Source of the DNA: Lineus longissimus
Lineage: Eukaryota; Nemertea; Pilidiophora; Heteronemertea; Lineidae
DNA length: 64,000 bases
Reading direction: 5' to 3'
NCBI RefSeq assembly: GCF_910592395.1
Contig: NC_088308.1
Span: forward strand, 7,453,001 to 7,517,000
This document shows positions 39,011-50,551 of the stretch, in pieces. The first letter of the stretch is position 1, and each line of letters opens with the position of its first letter. Position numbers and translations under genes: made by a program. The notes beneath the pieces are model-generated. The model was given only the letters and a program-made list of their open reading frames with translations, had not been told where the DNA came from and did not search any database.

Positions 39011-39381
39011 TAGCTATACAGTGAGACTCATGCTTTTTATGTATACGTAGTTCCGTATAGCACTTCAAACTCATTTTGCAACATCCATGTACAATGATAA
39101 TGCATTTTAATCGGAACAAACCATGTAAGGTTATCTTTATCAAGTTTGCAACTTATACCTCAGTCGTAACTCCCCCATGCTTATTTTATTAGGTTAAGAA
39201 TGTTACTTTGAGTATGTCTCAGAAAATAATCTAAGATGTGCCAGTAAGATGTTCCTAGAATTTCGTCTCAACTATTACTGACATCACGATATGAGATAAA
39301 ACCTAATTAAATTAAGTATTGTGGCCTTTGCGTCTGCATATGTAAAATACAAAACCTCTCACATCTATCATACTCAAAAAC
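39011..39381. other. No recognised feature
   Basis: If the neighbouring motif is a Penelope-like end, coding sequence would be expected here on the minus strand. I see none. Confidence 0.35.
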
Positions 39382-39512
39382 ACACTCTTAGAAATAAGGG
39401 GTTTTGAGGTTTTGAAAAGCCTTTTAAGCTAACACAATAATAGCGTCAGCGGTTTTTCGGTTAATTGGAAAAAAAACCGTTGGTTTTAAGATTCTGAAAA
39501 ACTGCTGATGCT
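39382..39512. mobile_element. FB-A fold-back element, copy 5 (partial)
   Basis: The left end ACACTCTTAGAAATAAGG is the best-preserved family terminus in the window. It is followed by GGTTTTGAAAAGCCTTTT and AGCTAACACAATAAT. The inner part forms its own hairpin: GCGTCAGCGGTTTTTC (about 39443-39458) pairs with the complement in GAAAAACTGCTGATGC. The right terminus is missing or unrecognisable. Confidence 0.6.
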
Positions 39513-42370
39513 TTCCGCTTTTCACAATTAAGATATGAAGAAGTCGGCATGTATCGACTGTAATTTTTTTTTGATCGGTAGAAAATGAAAAACTTTACGG
39601 GGAGTTGACAGTGGTCTATTTCACAGTAGATTTCCAGCCCATGTCAATTTCATCTCCATATTGTTCTCTATAGTATTGACCGCTAACCATAAAATTACTG
39701 CCACCTTTTGGCGAAAAATTTCTCATTAGCGTTATTGACCCTTGACCTGATTTTGCACTGACCGCTGCATATTTAGGATACGCCGTGAGCGGAACTAAAG
39801 AATTCTCAGCTCAGCGAGGGAATAATGTGTTATAATATATTAATGTGTGTTGCCGTTTATTATCAGTACACCAAAGCGTTTTTTCTTAACATTCAACTCC
39901 GGCCGTCGTGTGTATCATAGCATATCCGGCGTGGTAGTAGACAACGACAGGATATATGCGCTAAATATTTCATAAGTATACTGTCATATAGATGGTTTGA
40001 TAGTGTCAAGTCGATTTACGCTGCGTCACAGTTGATCCAAGAATTGGGTCCACTGGAACCATGGTACATGTAACTTATATAATATACAAGTTGCCTGGCC
40101 ATTCTTAGCAGTCAATATAAGAAGTGAGAACTCGCTCAGTGTTAGTGACAAGTGGTTCACCTCAACGGACCAGTGTGATACTTCCACTTGAAACACAGCT
40201 GTCATAGTTTTACCATGATTTACCATAGGCAGGTTTCGCAAGCCTTTCGACGAGCTACGAACTAAGAAATACAAACTATGTTATCGAATCCTTTTGAAAA
40301 TTCCCCTGAGTCCTTGTGCAACTTAGTATATATACATGCTCGACGAGTGTCGCCACAACGCACAGGACTTGATGGCACGACAGACCTTCGCAGTTCGTAC
40401 ATCGCCGTCCGTAGGAGTTGCGAAACGTGCCTGCCCGGAGAAACGATACAAAGAACACTCGCTTCAAAAATCTAGAGTACGGTCAGCTTCAACTCAAGCG
40501 GCAAACGGTTTTCACCATCTAGAGCTTCAGGGCTTTTCACTCGGTAATACTGAGTTCAGTTATGCTTACAAGGGGAGAGCATGCAACTGACCCTGGTATT
40601 CGAGGATAATTTTTCACAGACATTGTATTATTTGACGTGTCCGTTGTATTAACTCGGCTACTGTAATTTGACCACGTTCGGCAACCTGATGTAAAGGAAT
40701 CAGGCCTTAGTGGAAGTCGACTGATGGGAGATTGATATATCGGGTTAATGCCGTGAACAACAACTCGTCTGGCCGTTAACTGCAACATATTAGATATGTA
40801 ATAATGAAAGCAGTTCCTGTAAGAACCCATTCGTGTATACTTTAATCCGGCCTAATAATCCAGCCAAGGATCCCTCCAATCGAATGCCTTTGACTAGAAT
40901 TGATTCGCCGTTGCTAATATGCACTTAATTGGACCTGTGTGCGTGGTGATCGAAGAAACCTGGTCCAATTGAGTATAATAGAATTATCAAATATGGGTGA
41001 TGAGAAGTTGGTTGAAATAAGGGCAGGCATGTTTAGGGCTAGACAAATTACGTTTGATTGGTTTGGCGGTAAACGCGAGTACCTTAAAGGCTTTCTTTGG
41101 ATTAAGATCGGCGAGTCATTGATGCTCATTCTGACTGTAACCACTGCCAGTAACCAAAATAAATCAATCACATCTGGTAATATATATCGGTTGCATATAC
41201 ATGTACTATCTTGTGTTGTTAAAAATTATCCTTTTGTCTATCGCAATCTTATTACTTTGCTGTGGTTAGGAATAACACTGGGCACCAGAGAAAAACATGT
41301 CCCCCAGAATAGGACTGTCTGTGTGTATCCCTTCTAATGATTAGACCAAGTAACAGGCTTATTTCCCAAGAAAAAAATAGATAACTTGCTCATGTCTGGC
41401 GACCAGTATCTCGTACTTGTATGGTTTGTTAAATCCGTGATTGGTTTCGAGCCATGACGAGCATTCATACATGTATGTACTAGTACTACAGCTCTCGCCA
41501 ATTAATACAAATAATCGCTAAAACCACGCAATAGTCAGACAATAACGGTATTTCCGATTTCATTAAGTGTAATTGCATTGCCATTAATAATGTTTATCAC
41601 AAAAGAGTGATTCCTGAAGTATATCGTAATTTGGATCAAATGTATTTGTTTCTATCAGACAACAGTCAGCCTTAATAACAAGGAACTGTACTCAAGTGCT
41701 ATGTTTGTACAAGCGAATAGCATCCAAATACAGATATTTCATATTGTTTCTATATATGGATTTTCTACTACAATTTTGTTCAACTAATGGTTGTCCGATA
41801 TATCTCAAATCCACTGATGACTTCAGAAGTGGTTTGTCCTTCCTGATAAATATGATAGTGGGCTCCTTGTGATTCAAATGAGTAACGGTCTCCAATATGA
41901 GTAAGATGCAGAGGCCAGTTTTCGTGAAATACTGACTCGCCAAGAAACATACGATGTTTCCCACACTCTAGATAACCAATTCCTCATCAAGAGACGGAAA
42001 GAGCCTGAATAACGCATGAAAGTCGAAACAATCTATAACGTGAATCGGGCAGGCGACACCGTCAGAACGAGGCGGATATCAGGCTCGGACTTAATATTTC
42101 ATGATAGTTCATTGGTCTTTGTTTGCGGGATTAATAGTTGTCCAGAGGTTAAGATGGATTATCTATATTGCAATGACCTTTGGTACTGTACTGGTGAATA
42201 TGAGCGCTGTGAGTCTCGATCGATCTTGTTTGGTGAATCAGGTGGCGATGACTGGGAAGTTATTATTCATACGGGTCTAGTCTTGGCAGTCGGCATCGGA
42301 CATCATATTGTCGAGTGGATGTCTAGCCCAATGTTATTCACGTCCAGCCCATGGCGAGCTGTAAGAGCAC
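39513..42370. other. No recognised genes
   Basis: A 9-bp inverted repeat AATTGGACC/GGTCCAATT spans 40926-40970. Three TACATGTA sites lie near 40063, 41201 and 41468. ORFs of 132 codons (40939-41337, GTG start) and 138 codons (42016-42432, ATG) are open on the plus strand but unrecognised. The second runs into an FB-A element at its 3' end, which argues against a conserved gene. Confidence 0.4.
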
Positions 42371-42600
42371 ACACCCTGAGGAATAAAATTTTCCAAAAGG
42401 TTTTTCGGTCAACACGACTATACACCCAGTAAAGTTCAATGGTAAACCGAAAGAACTCTAAATGGTTTTTGAGCTTCTGAAAAAACACTTTAGAGGTTTT
42501 CAATTTGCCGAAAAACCACTATGATGGGGTGCATATTTGTATTGGTCGAAAAACCCGTAAAGGTTTATCAAAACCTCACAAACCTTTAATCAAAGAGAGA
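42371..42600. mobile_element. FB-A fold-back element, copy 3
   Basis: The left end ACACCCTGAGGAATAAA is followed by TTTTCCAAAAGGTTTTTCGG and TCAACAC...ATACACCC. The right arm (42525-42576) is the complement, with GGGGTGCATATTTGTATTGG and CGAAAAACCC. The right terminus is approximate (AAACCTTTAATC then GAGAGA). The centre forms an inner hairpin, CTCTAAA...TTTAGAG (42456-42495), around GAGCTTCTGAAAAAAC. Total about 230 bp, no coding capacity. Confidence 0.75.
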
Positions 42601-43178
42601 CGTATGAACTACATGTCAAGTTCTGATGAAACGTTTTGTCACCCCAGTACAATGAAGATAAAAAAAATCTCTGATTTTAATTAAACTATTAAAATAACGC
42701 AGATACCAACCACTTTCCAGATGGAGAACGTTAACATTTGAAGAGGTGATTAATTAATAAAGGAAGTGACTATTTGGCAAGCCCGGCTCACCAAACAGCG
42801 CCTTTTTTCTGCCCTAGATGGAGAGCCGAACTCATGCATATTCAACCATCCAGGAGCTCATTATCATTCGTGGCAATACGGTCAGCAACACTGGAGTTAC
42901 AGTGAAACGCCTTTAGAAATGCACACTAATGCATTTAACATGCTTATCAGTTAAATCACGTTTATGACTTTTTTTGTAAATCCATACAGTCATGTACATG
43001 TACATGCTTCTTCATGGATTATTGACCAAAACCCGAGTTTAGTAACAGAAATTGAATCGAGAGCGGGAAGTCGGCCATTGTTAAATATGCGCAAATAAAT
43101 TCGAATATGACGTCACTGCTCTCTGATTGGCCAACATGTTGTAACCTCTCTGGCTCGCCAAAGACGGTAGTATTTTTG
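42601..43178. other. Spacer with an outlying palindrome-array half unit
   Basis: TTGGCAAGCCCGGCTCACC near 42774-42793 resembles half of the palindrome units found 400 bases downstream. A CATGTACATGTACATG run lies at 42991-43006. No gene is recognised. Confidence 0.45.
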
Positions 43179-43296
43179 CCCTGTTCGGCAAGCCCGGCTT
43201 GCCGAACAGGGTGGCTTTTTAGTGCTGTTTTGCAAGCGGCTCTCCAAACAGGACAAAAAAAGATGCCTGTTCGGCGAGCGGCTTGCCAAATAGACC
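43179..43296. repeat. Array of three GGCAAGC/GCTTGCC palindromes
   Basis: Unit 1 is a perfect 33-bp palindrome: CCCTGTTCGGCAAGCC (43179-43194), one C, then its exact complement (43196-43211). Units 2 and 3 start at 43225 and 43267 (spacing 44 and 42). Unit 2 keeps CTGTTT...AAACAG ends. Unit 3 reads CTGTTCGGCGAGC then GGCTTGCCAAATAG, where mismatches to perfect pairing are transitions that still allow G-U pairs. A half unit, TGGCTCGCCAAAGACGG, lies at about 43151. The sequence is GC- and CpG-rich relative to its surroundings. Confidence 0.85.
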
Positions 43297-43954
43297 CGGC
43301 CATTAATAAATGTGTTCTCCAAACGATGCTTCTTAAACAAGAGAAATGTCACTTTTTCCGATAAACCTGAAAAATACTTTTCTATTTCGAGACTATCAAT
43401 CAAGCATCACTGCAACATGTCAGTCAATTCAAATTGAAAAGAATTCAATTGACATGAATTCATACATTCCAGGATGTCGTGAAATTAATTATCGTACTAA
43501 AGTCAACGTTATAACAATTCTATTGATCTATAACAGAGCACTTGATTAGAAACTGTCAAGATTGAGTCCAAATTTTTAAAAGAAAAACAGGGGTCGGAAA
43601 GTGCACACAAGTCTTAGTTTCATTTCCATGACATGTACGAAAAAAATTCAATGCAACCCAAACACAAAAACCAATGGCCAAGTACAGCGTCTAGATGGAG
43701 ATGCACTGAGCCGAGTGGTCACCCGTACTATAAGCCGACACTTCGCGCAGCTTCGATATATCAGGAGCCATGGTCATATCAACATCATTGTCTTGTCGGC
43801 TATACTTGTATCTTCTCGGTTTTTCCAATGGTTATTGTTAAACCGCAGGTGGGATTGTGCAGTAACATCGAGATAATGAGCTATGGTTTCCAACATATCG
43901 CCCTTGCTGCCAGGTGCGTACATATACCGTAGAAGAATTGGTGTGTAACCTTTA
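43297..43954. other. No recognised feature
   Basis: Two overlapping ORFs of 91 and 99 codons (43601-43932) share sequence in different frames. Neither is recognised. Confidence 0.4.
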
Positions 43955-44328
43955 TGCAAGTATCAATTCGTGTCTTGTCCCCCCCCCCCCCCCTCCTCAA
44001 GGGTACGACACCTTATCACCCTATAACGACATCTTAAGGCTCAAGCATCACCCTTTTTTCACCAATGCTACTTTTTCTTTTGTCAAGACATCACCATCAA
44101 CAATATATCAGTTATCACCGTCATATAAAGTAACCGAACTAATTTTACTGGGTAAGGCTGTATGTTCGACAAGACATCGACACATTAGCATCCTTATTCT
44201 TTCCAGCTTCGCCAAATTTTCACTGAAGGAAAAATAAATACTACTCAAGCATCGGCAAAGATTAGTGGTGATAGCTTAACTACCCTTGAGGAGGGGGGGG
44301 GGGTACAACAAACGAATTGATACTTGCA
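43955..44328. mobile_element. 374-bp DNA element with ~55-70 bp terminal inverted repeats and TTA flanks
   Basis: The left end (43955, TGCAAGTATCAATTCGT) and the reverse complement of the right end match for about 53 bases. This includes a 15-base C run (43979-43993) mirrored by a G run (44292-44303) and CTCCTCAAGGGTA. Weaker pairing continues to TATCACC. Each end is bordered by TTA (43952-43954 and 44329-44331), fitting a 3-bp target duplication. Non-autonomous PIF/Harbinger-type elements duplicate such trinucleotides (established), but the TIR tips do not let me assign the superfamily. The interior has no transposase. The plus-strand ORF across it (43914-44237) is incidental. Confidence 0.8.
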
Positions 44329-44526
44329 TTACAGCGAACCCAATGCCAAACAATGCAACTATTGCTTTTTCGTAGACCTCTTTCAAATGGTTGATTATGA
44401 AGATAATGCAATCCATTGCAATCATAATGTTCATTTGGACAACACTATCTGTGACAACCCTGCAAAAACTGCATTAAAATCGGTCTGGTATTTTAGGAGT
44501 TACATGTATCATAAGTCACAGGTGTT
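44329..44526. other. Short spacer
   Basis: No feature recognised. One TACATGTA lies near 44503. Confidence 0.4.
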
Positions 44527-44646
44527 GATAGGGAGGTTGAAAACAGCGACTACTCAAGGATCTTTAAATGTATACGGATGAAACTACATTTCCATCCGCA
44601 TACGCTTAAGGATCAGTGTTAAGTCCTTGATCTCAAGCTCCCTAAT
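44527..44646. repeat. Inverted repeat, ~54-bp arms, left bracket of the 200-bp array
   Basis: The left arm (44527-44580, TAGGGAGGTTGA to ATGTATACGGATG) and the reverse complement of the right arm (44593-44646) align over about 52 bases without gaps. The strongest block is GGATCTTTAAATGTATACGG against GGATCCTTAAGCGTATGCGG-type sequence. The loop is about 12 bases. A third copy of the same arm appears at 45787-45840, on the other side of the tandem units. Confidence 0.75.
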
Positions 44647-44889
44647 ATGAGCTAGATTGTACACACACACCACATACTGCTGGTGGTGATCACTGCAAGT
44701 TTCTAGTCCCCTGTGACTGATCGAGTGCATCTGATGACCAGCTGCATGCAGCACCTACCAATAATATAATTTCCTGCCGAGTGAATGGGGGAATATCCTC
44801 CAATCATCTTTGATTGAACTAATTGACACATCGATGTGTGTTCAATCTCCATTGTCTGGGAGTAAGTCAAACGGGTCAACCGCATCTGT
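44647..44889. other. Spacer inside the composite repeat block
   Basis: No feature recognised. Confidence 0.35.
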
Positions 44890-45720
44890 GATGTTGCCTT
44901 CATGTTGCCTTCATTATTTATGATGCCAGCTCCAATTGAAAGTAACGTTAGCCATATTGACACTTTGTTTGGCAGACTGCAATCATAGCAGTTCGTGACT
45001 ATCAGCAGTAGCAAATGACGCCTATCATAGCAGATTATGTTGTGCGAATTCCCTATACATGTATATGTATTTTTTTTCAGACTGGTCATCAAATCTGCGA
45101 TATTGCCTTTATAATGATACGAGCTCCAATGGAAAGTGATATCAGCCACATTGGTACTTCTTGTGGCAGACTGCAATCATAGCAGTTAGATCGTGACTAT
45201 CAGCAGTGATGTTGATCAAGAATTCCTTCACTGAAAAAGTGTTCTTCAAGCTAACACAGATTCGTTATGTTGCCTTCATGATACATCTTACCTCGATAAG
45301 TTCAATCGCAACTTAGATAACAGACCGTCCCCATTGCCCCTCTCCCCCCCCCAAAAAAACACACAAAACAAAACAAAAAAGCTGTAAAGTAATGAAAGCC
45401 TTCCATGCCGAAAACGAGGCACACAATTTTTCATTGTTGTGTTTGTAATCATGGCAAATCGTGACTATCAACTGTAACCAAATAATGTTGATCGTTTAGA
45501 TTTTGGATCAGCGGCAATCCTTCAGAATCATGTCACTTAAATTAGCTTACTTCAGTTGAATAGTATCACAGGTCAACATCCGTGTTGTAACCATTACAAC
45601 TGCATGGTTTCCGCGTCAGACTCGAGGCACTTTCATATCAAATTCTCATCATGGAGTTCGTGACTATCAACATTTTGGCGAATGATGTTGATCTTTTGTT
45701 TTTACTTTGGGTCATTAACA
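44890..45720. repeat. Four diverged ~200-bp tandem units
   Basis: The word CGTGACTATCA occurs at 44994, 45192, 45460 and 45659 (spacing 198, 268, 199). Around it the units share GTTGCCTTCAT, AGCTCCAAT.GAAAGT, GGCAGACTGCAATCATAGCAG and, in the last three, AATGATGTTGATC-like words. Units 1 and 2 are the closest pair. The longer third interval is explained by a C-rich and A-rich insertion (45342-45382). The 157-codon minus-strand ORF over units 1-2 is a by-product of the repeat. Confidence 0.8.
45342..45382. repeat. C-run followed by A-rich low-complexity tract
   Basis: A CCCCTCTCCCCCCCCCC run is followed by AAAAAAACACACAAAACAAAAC. It lies inside the third interval of the 200-bp repeat array. 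Confidence 0.85.
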
Positions 45721-45786
45721 TTCCTGGAAGCTACTTGTTCTTCGAATTCACTGCTACTTTTATGCGTATTGGATCGGAGTCACACT

Positions 45787-45900
45787 GACAGGGAGGTTGA
45801 GATCATTTACTTATCACGGATCCTTATACGTATGGATCGAAATGCATACAAAACTCGTCCTATTTACAAACTTATATCCGTATTACGTATACGGATCTGT
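45787..45900. repeat. Third copy of the bracket arm plus a perfect hairpin
   Basis: CAGGGAGGTTGAGATC through GGATCCTTATACGTATGG (45787-45836) matches the arms at 44527 and 44593. It is followed by ATCCGTAT-TACGT-ATACGGAT (about 45878-45898), a perfect 8-bp stem using the same ATACGGAT word. This puts related inverted-repeat sequence on both sides of the 200-bp array, as in a composite element. Confidence 0.65.
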
Positions 45901-47239
45901 TATACGTTGCTGTTCTCAACGTTAATGCCAATGGTCAATTAAAAATGTTGACAACCAGTGCCGTTTTACGAAAAGACAGCTTGATAGCAAATTCCCGTTT
46001 AATATCCATGTATGCATGCAGGTCATTCGAATGTACGCCTCGTTCTTTTTCTATGTTCTCCTGTTCAAATTAATCTACTGGTTACGAACCACAATAGACT
46101 CGCCCGAATCATTTGTGACTGGTAAATGGAGGGGCGAAAGATACTGAAAGGATTACTTTTCACCCCTTTAGAATTCTTTTGACAAAAGCTTCCGGCGAAT
46201 CTATTACCTTGAATCACCACTGTGATAGTGGAAGAAAGCGATAATTCGACTGGTATTAAACTTTGGTAACCCTGAATCTGTGTGTGAGTTTGGCTAAACA
46301 GTGATTTTCGTGCAAAAGTTCATTTCTAAGGGACTGGCATGGCTGAAATCGTTCGACTCACTGGCAGGCAGATGACCAACCAGATGTTCATAGGAAACAA
46401 ATCCATGATAATCATTTTACTCGAATAAACCTTCAATCTATACTTAGTCGATCAACGATCCCTTAATCGGATTCCTGAAAAAGCACTCGGCAGTGGAATT
46501 TCATCTGTTTTCAATGACTTTTTGATGAGGAAGTTCTAAAAGACAACTGAAAGTTCACACCTGCTGTATCGTCTTTTAAATTGACCGGTGCAACATCTGT
46601 GCTTGTTCCCTATATTTCAGTGTTCCCATGCAAAGGAGAGCTAGCCTGAGAAAGACAGACCATGACTTTTAAATAGGGGGAATAATAGAAAACGCGTCAA
46701 TATATATTTCCCAAACAATGAGGGGTAACTACCAGAAACGAAACACTCAAAAAACGTAACACCAGTTTCTGCGGACTGGACTCCGTCTTTCTGACCTTCC
46801 GAACTCTTGGATGCGGTCATGATGAGTACATGTAGAAAATCCACTGTCTTAAAAATGAGATCACAAACAAGATGGCGAAGCCATGGTATTTGCAGAACGA
46901 ATCAAGTCTCTTGCTAATGATTCCTTGGATTGGCGAACCCAGAAACCTCCTCGGAGACTAGCCCACGGGTTTGCGAGAAAAAACCTCGGAAAAAGCCATG
47001 CGCTGACGATTGGAAAGTCAATCAGCATTCAGAGCACAGGGGGATTTTATTCCTTGCTATTGTAGCCCCAGAGGTCTGACTCGGCGGTAAAAAGCCCGTA
47101 AAAGGCAAACATATCAATTGAAGGTGGAAATAACACCACGAGTTGTAATTATCTGTGGGTCGACGAGTGAGTTGGCGCGGTATTCAGGAGCATAGACATT
47201 AAGTGGTATTGTGTTAAAACCAGAGAATCGCTCCTGGCT
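45901..47239. other. No recognised genes
   Basis: Only short unrecognised ORFs, and one TACATGTA near 46827. Confidence 0.45.
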
Positions 47240-47570
47240 GTAAGCACGTTGACTCAGCTAGGTTAGCTTATGCATATCGAGAATACCATTATCCATTGGC
47301 TGCATGCACGATGAGAACCTTTACGTGCGGTTCTCCAGGAGGGAATGATAGGGCATCTGTGCTCAGCCACCCTTTTTGGGCGACCGGATTCTTTAACTGT
47401 TGACATTAGTGTCGGGGTTACACATGGCAATGATATGCTGCAGGGTAACTTCAGAGATCTCATTTTGACTTGAAAAGTAGGAGACCCAAGCATTGACTCG
47501 ACGGGGAGTCGAAACCACGACATCTTAATCATAGGGCGATATCCTATAACACTACACCTCCTGATGCTCC
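47240..47570 (-). mobile_element. tRNA-derived SINE (minus strand)
   Basis: On the minus strand a tRNA-like head runs from about 47570 to 47495. It has a box-A-like GGTGTAGTGTTA (complement of 47547-47558) and a box-B-like GGTTTCGACTCC (complement of 47505-47516, one base longer than GGTTCGANTCC). The boxes start 42 bases apart, close to the spacing in a real tRNA. TAGGATATCGCC between them resembles a D-arm/anticodon-arm region. These are the internal RNA polymerase III promoter elements of SINEs (established). The body continues about 230 bases and includes a hairpin, GAGAACC (47313-47319) with GGTTCTC (47329-47335). The 3' end is not marked by a clear tail and is approximate. It is too degenerate to be a functional tRNA gene. 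Confidence 0.65.
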
Positions 47571-49680
47571 GCCAGTTGTATTCACAAAATACGCTCACTC
47601 GTCACTGCGGCCAAGCGGCTGTATCCATAACACTTTAACAAAAAGATTGCTGGAACATCCCTCCTAAACTGTATTGGGCTCCATCCGACAGTGCACCTCC
47701 GACAGGGCCAGCGTGCTTGTTACTTTCCACATTTTCATGGCCACTACTATATATAAGGCGTCGAGGTGTCCTCCACTAATTGGAAAGACAAACTGACAGC
47801 AATTATATCCAAAGGCCACTCAGTCTTACATGCCGTGCACATGACTGGGACCAGAAGCAAATTGGCCGCAGCCTGCAGCAAGAAATGATTCATTACCCAA
47901 GCGTTACGATCAATAAGAATGCCAGAACAAATATGTGTTTTCTTCAATAATGCCTAAACAACATCATTATTTCGCGTGAGCTTTGTAATCCAGTCTCCGC
48001 AAAGCCAGCAAGGTCAACATCCAAGGCGCGCACTCATCCATCATCCGGGCATTTTACCAAAGACGTCTGCTTTTGTTGGTCATCATTGGATTATTAAATC
48101 TATTGAGAAACTGAAAGTTGCTATTCTGATGCGTATCTATTGTTGAGTTTAATTAAAGAGGCAGTAGGAAGTTGGTTTATAATTAATATGGCGCTTACAA
48201 TAGACCCAAGGGGAATTTTTGATTAGGGTTATAACCCCCTGTTGAGTTGTTTACAAGAAAAAGACGTCGTTGACGTAAACATTGACAAGTCTGTCAAGAA
48301 AGTCGGTTTTACCGAGGTATGACGAGTGTACGAAGTCAACATTCAGAGAAATAAGAGAAGTGGATCATAAGGAATTTCGTGAAAGATTATGCCAAATTAA
48401 CCTCCCCCTCGAAATTTACACAAAATCGTGACGCCTATTACACGTACATCCTTCATGATCATCCAATCTATCCTACACACATCAATTGTTGTTTACTGTA
48501 CCGCTGATTCCGACAGGTCATTCATCGAGGCAGGGACCCCAGGGGTCTTCCCGTGATGCTGGGTGAAATAAGGCTCTCCATTAGCTCCTGTGGTCAGATT
48601 GGTGTTCATTTAGAGTGTCCCCAAACTATCATCAGTTATTCCAAGGGAGTTACAATCAAAGGCTCGTCAAATTGATCCGCACTGAATGAAGCCAACCGCA
48701 GTTGTTCTTATGTTTCAGGCGTGCGGTCATGCTGAAGGAGTGTTATCAATGAGGATCCTCGCTTATGTGTTTGTAACCTTTCAATTTTCTCATTTTAGTA
48801 AACAGCCTATACATGACTCATGTATAACAAACACAAAAGTTATACATAATATTATATTAACGCGTAATGGTGCAACTGCACTATACATCAAAATAAGGAA
48901 GCATTTTTAGGTCAAAAGACGTAAAACCTTTTAATTGACACCCAGATAGAAGACTATGGCAATGTTTGTGCCCGAGCCTACATGTAAAAGCGTATTTTCT
49001 TTGATTGCGTGAATTTCCAGCAATTTCTTACCTAAACATTTTTGAAGAAAATTCAGTGCAGAAGATTTTTTTCATATGTATCCATATACCATCTGGTATT
49101 TCTCACATTATGATCTTGATGTTTAAGAAAGAATTTCTGCGCAGAAGAGACGCCGGCATTATGTAGAGCTTGCCGGGATCAGCGTCTCCTGCACGACGCG
49201 GAAATAGTTTCACTCAAGAACCTCGTTTAATCACTCGTGTAAATTGTTCTTCAAGTATAAAAGCATTTGAAGATGAAACCGGTTTACTCTCCTGTGTGAC
49301 AAACGCCCCAAGGCTCTTTGATAGAGTTTTTCCAATAAAACAGACGCTGTTAAAGATGCAAGAAGATTCCAGCTATTACAGCTTCAAATAGAAGATCCAT
49401 ACACTAACCCTTTATGGATTGTGGCTGTAGATGGATCTCAAACCATGAAATCTGATAGCGTTTCAGTCACTTCTGCAGTTCAATATGTTATTGTCATGAA
49501 GCGGACAGAATTCGTTGATTGTTCCTTGTGTCCGCCCAGCTTGCGTTTAATCAGGTCCTCACCAATGCATGATGGCTAACTAGCTTGGTATTTCTTGAAA
49601 TGGAGGGAGTTTTCCGATTTCTGGTATATTCGTGCATTAACCTCCATATTGACACAAGTGAGGTGACCACCCTCAAGAGT
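47571..49680. other. No recognised genes
   Basis: A 12-bp palindrome GGGTTATAACCC lies near 48227-48238. One TACATGTA lies near 48980. ORFs are short and unrecognised. Confidence 0.45.
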
Positions 49681-49803
49681 GAGTGTCATCACATTACCAT
49701 TCCATCCACGACGGTAAGCTCTGCTCGCTGACTCTGAGCGGAAGTTTTAGGGAGACTTCCCGGTAAAGGGAGGCTGCTTATCGCAAACCAGGTGATGACA
49801 CTC
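49681..49803. repeat. Closed multi-helix inverted repeat
   Basis: GAGTGTCATCAC (49681-49692) pairs perfectly with GTGATGACACTC (49792-49803), enclosing about 100 bases. Inside are two small hairpins: CGCT/AGCG (49726-49740) and GGGA/TCCC (49750-49761). A 12-bp perfect inverted repeat at this spacing is only marginally unexpected in 64 kb. It could be a structured RNA or an eroded fold-back element. Confidence 0.5.
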
Positions 49804-50551
49804 TCATGATGACCGATAAAGGATGGCAGGAAGTGCGTGACTAAAATACTGAATTTTTATCCGCTTTTTCGACGAGGTGTGAATTATTGACTTTTGACTC
49901 TTCCTGATGATGCTGTAAGTTCAGATGGAAAGTGTGTCCGTATCGAACAAAACACATCTTCAGGGGTCAGAGAGCGTTTGTAGCATTTTCACAAGAGTGC
50001 CTCTTTTCTCAGACCCCCTCCATCCCCCAAAAAGAGAACTGTGTCGAATATTGATTTCTACATCAAAATGTTCACTTATGCTCCAGTGAGTGTGCACTGA
50101 CTGCAACCCTCTCATACGCTTTCGGAGGACGATTTTTTTTATTGAGGTTGGTTGGGCACGGGACAGCGATGTTATGCCAAAACAACTCCCTGTCCACCTG
50201 CGCGTACCGTTCAACCTGATCACAGTAGTCCAACACTATATCACATACATCCGTCAAAAAGGGTGCTAAAGTGGTTATTTCAAAGACAGTTAAGGAATCT
50301 CAAACATCCTGATTCATAAAAACAGCATATATCTGTTGGTTTTATGCACCGAAATGTTCCTTCAATGGCTATTTTAGCTATTTGCAATATCCAAGCACCT
50401 GTGTCACGCGCGGTGCCACAGTATCTTTTCGAGTGGAGATTGAGTGAAATTTCCCAAAGTTCTAACCGCGAAACCACACAGTCTTGTTAATGCTTTGAGT
50501 GACAACTATAGCGAGGCGATGCAACCCCCCTTTCCCCTGAAGTGTACATAT
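49804..50551. other. No recognised feature
   Basis: Only short unrecognised ORFs. Confidence 0.4.

Noticed and set aside
42016-42432. 138-codon plus-strand ORF with ATG
   Set aside because: Its C-terminal part is FB-A element sequence and no family is recognised.
44703-45176. 157-codon minus-strand ORF
   Set aside because: Lies across two ~200-bp tandem units; no recognised domain.
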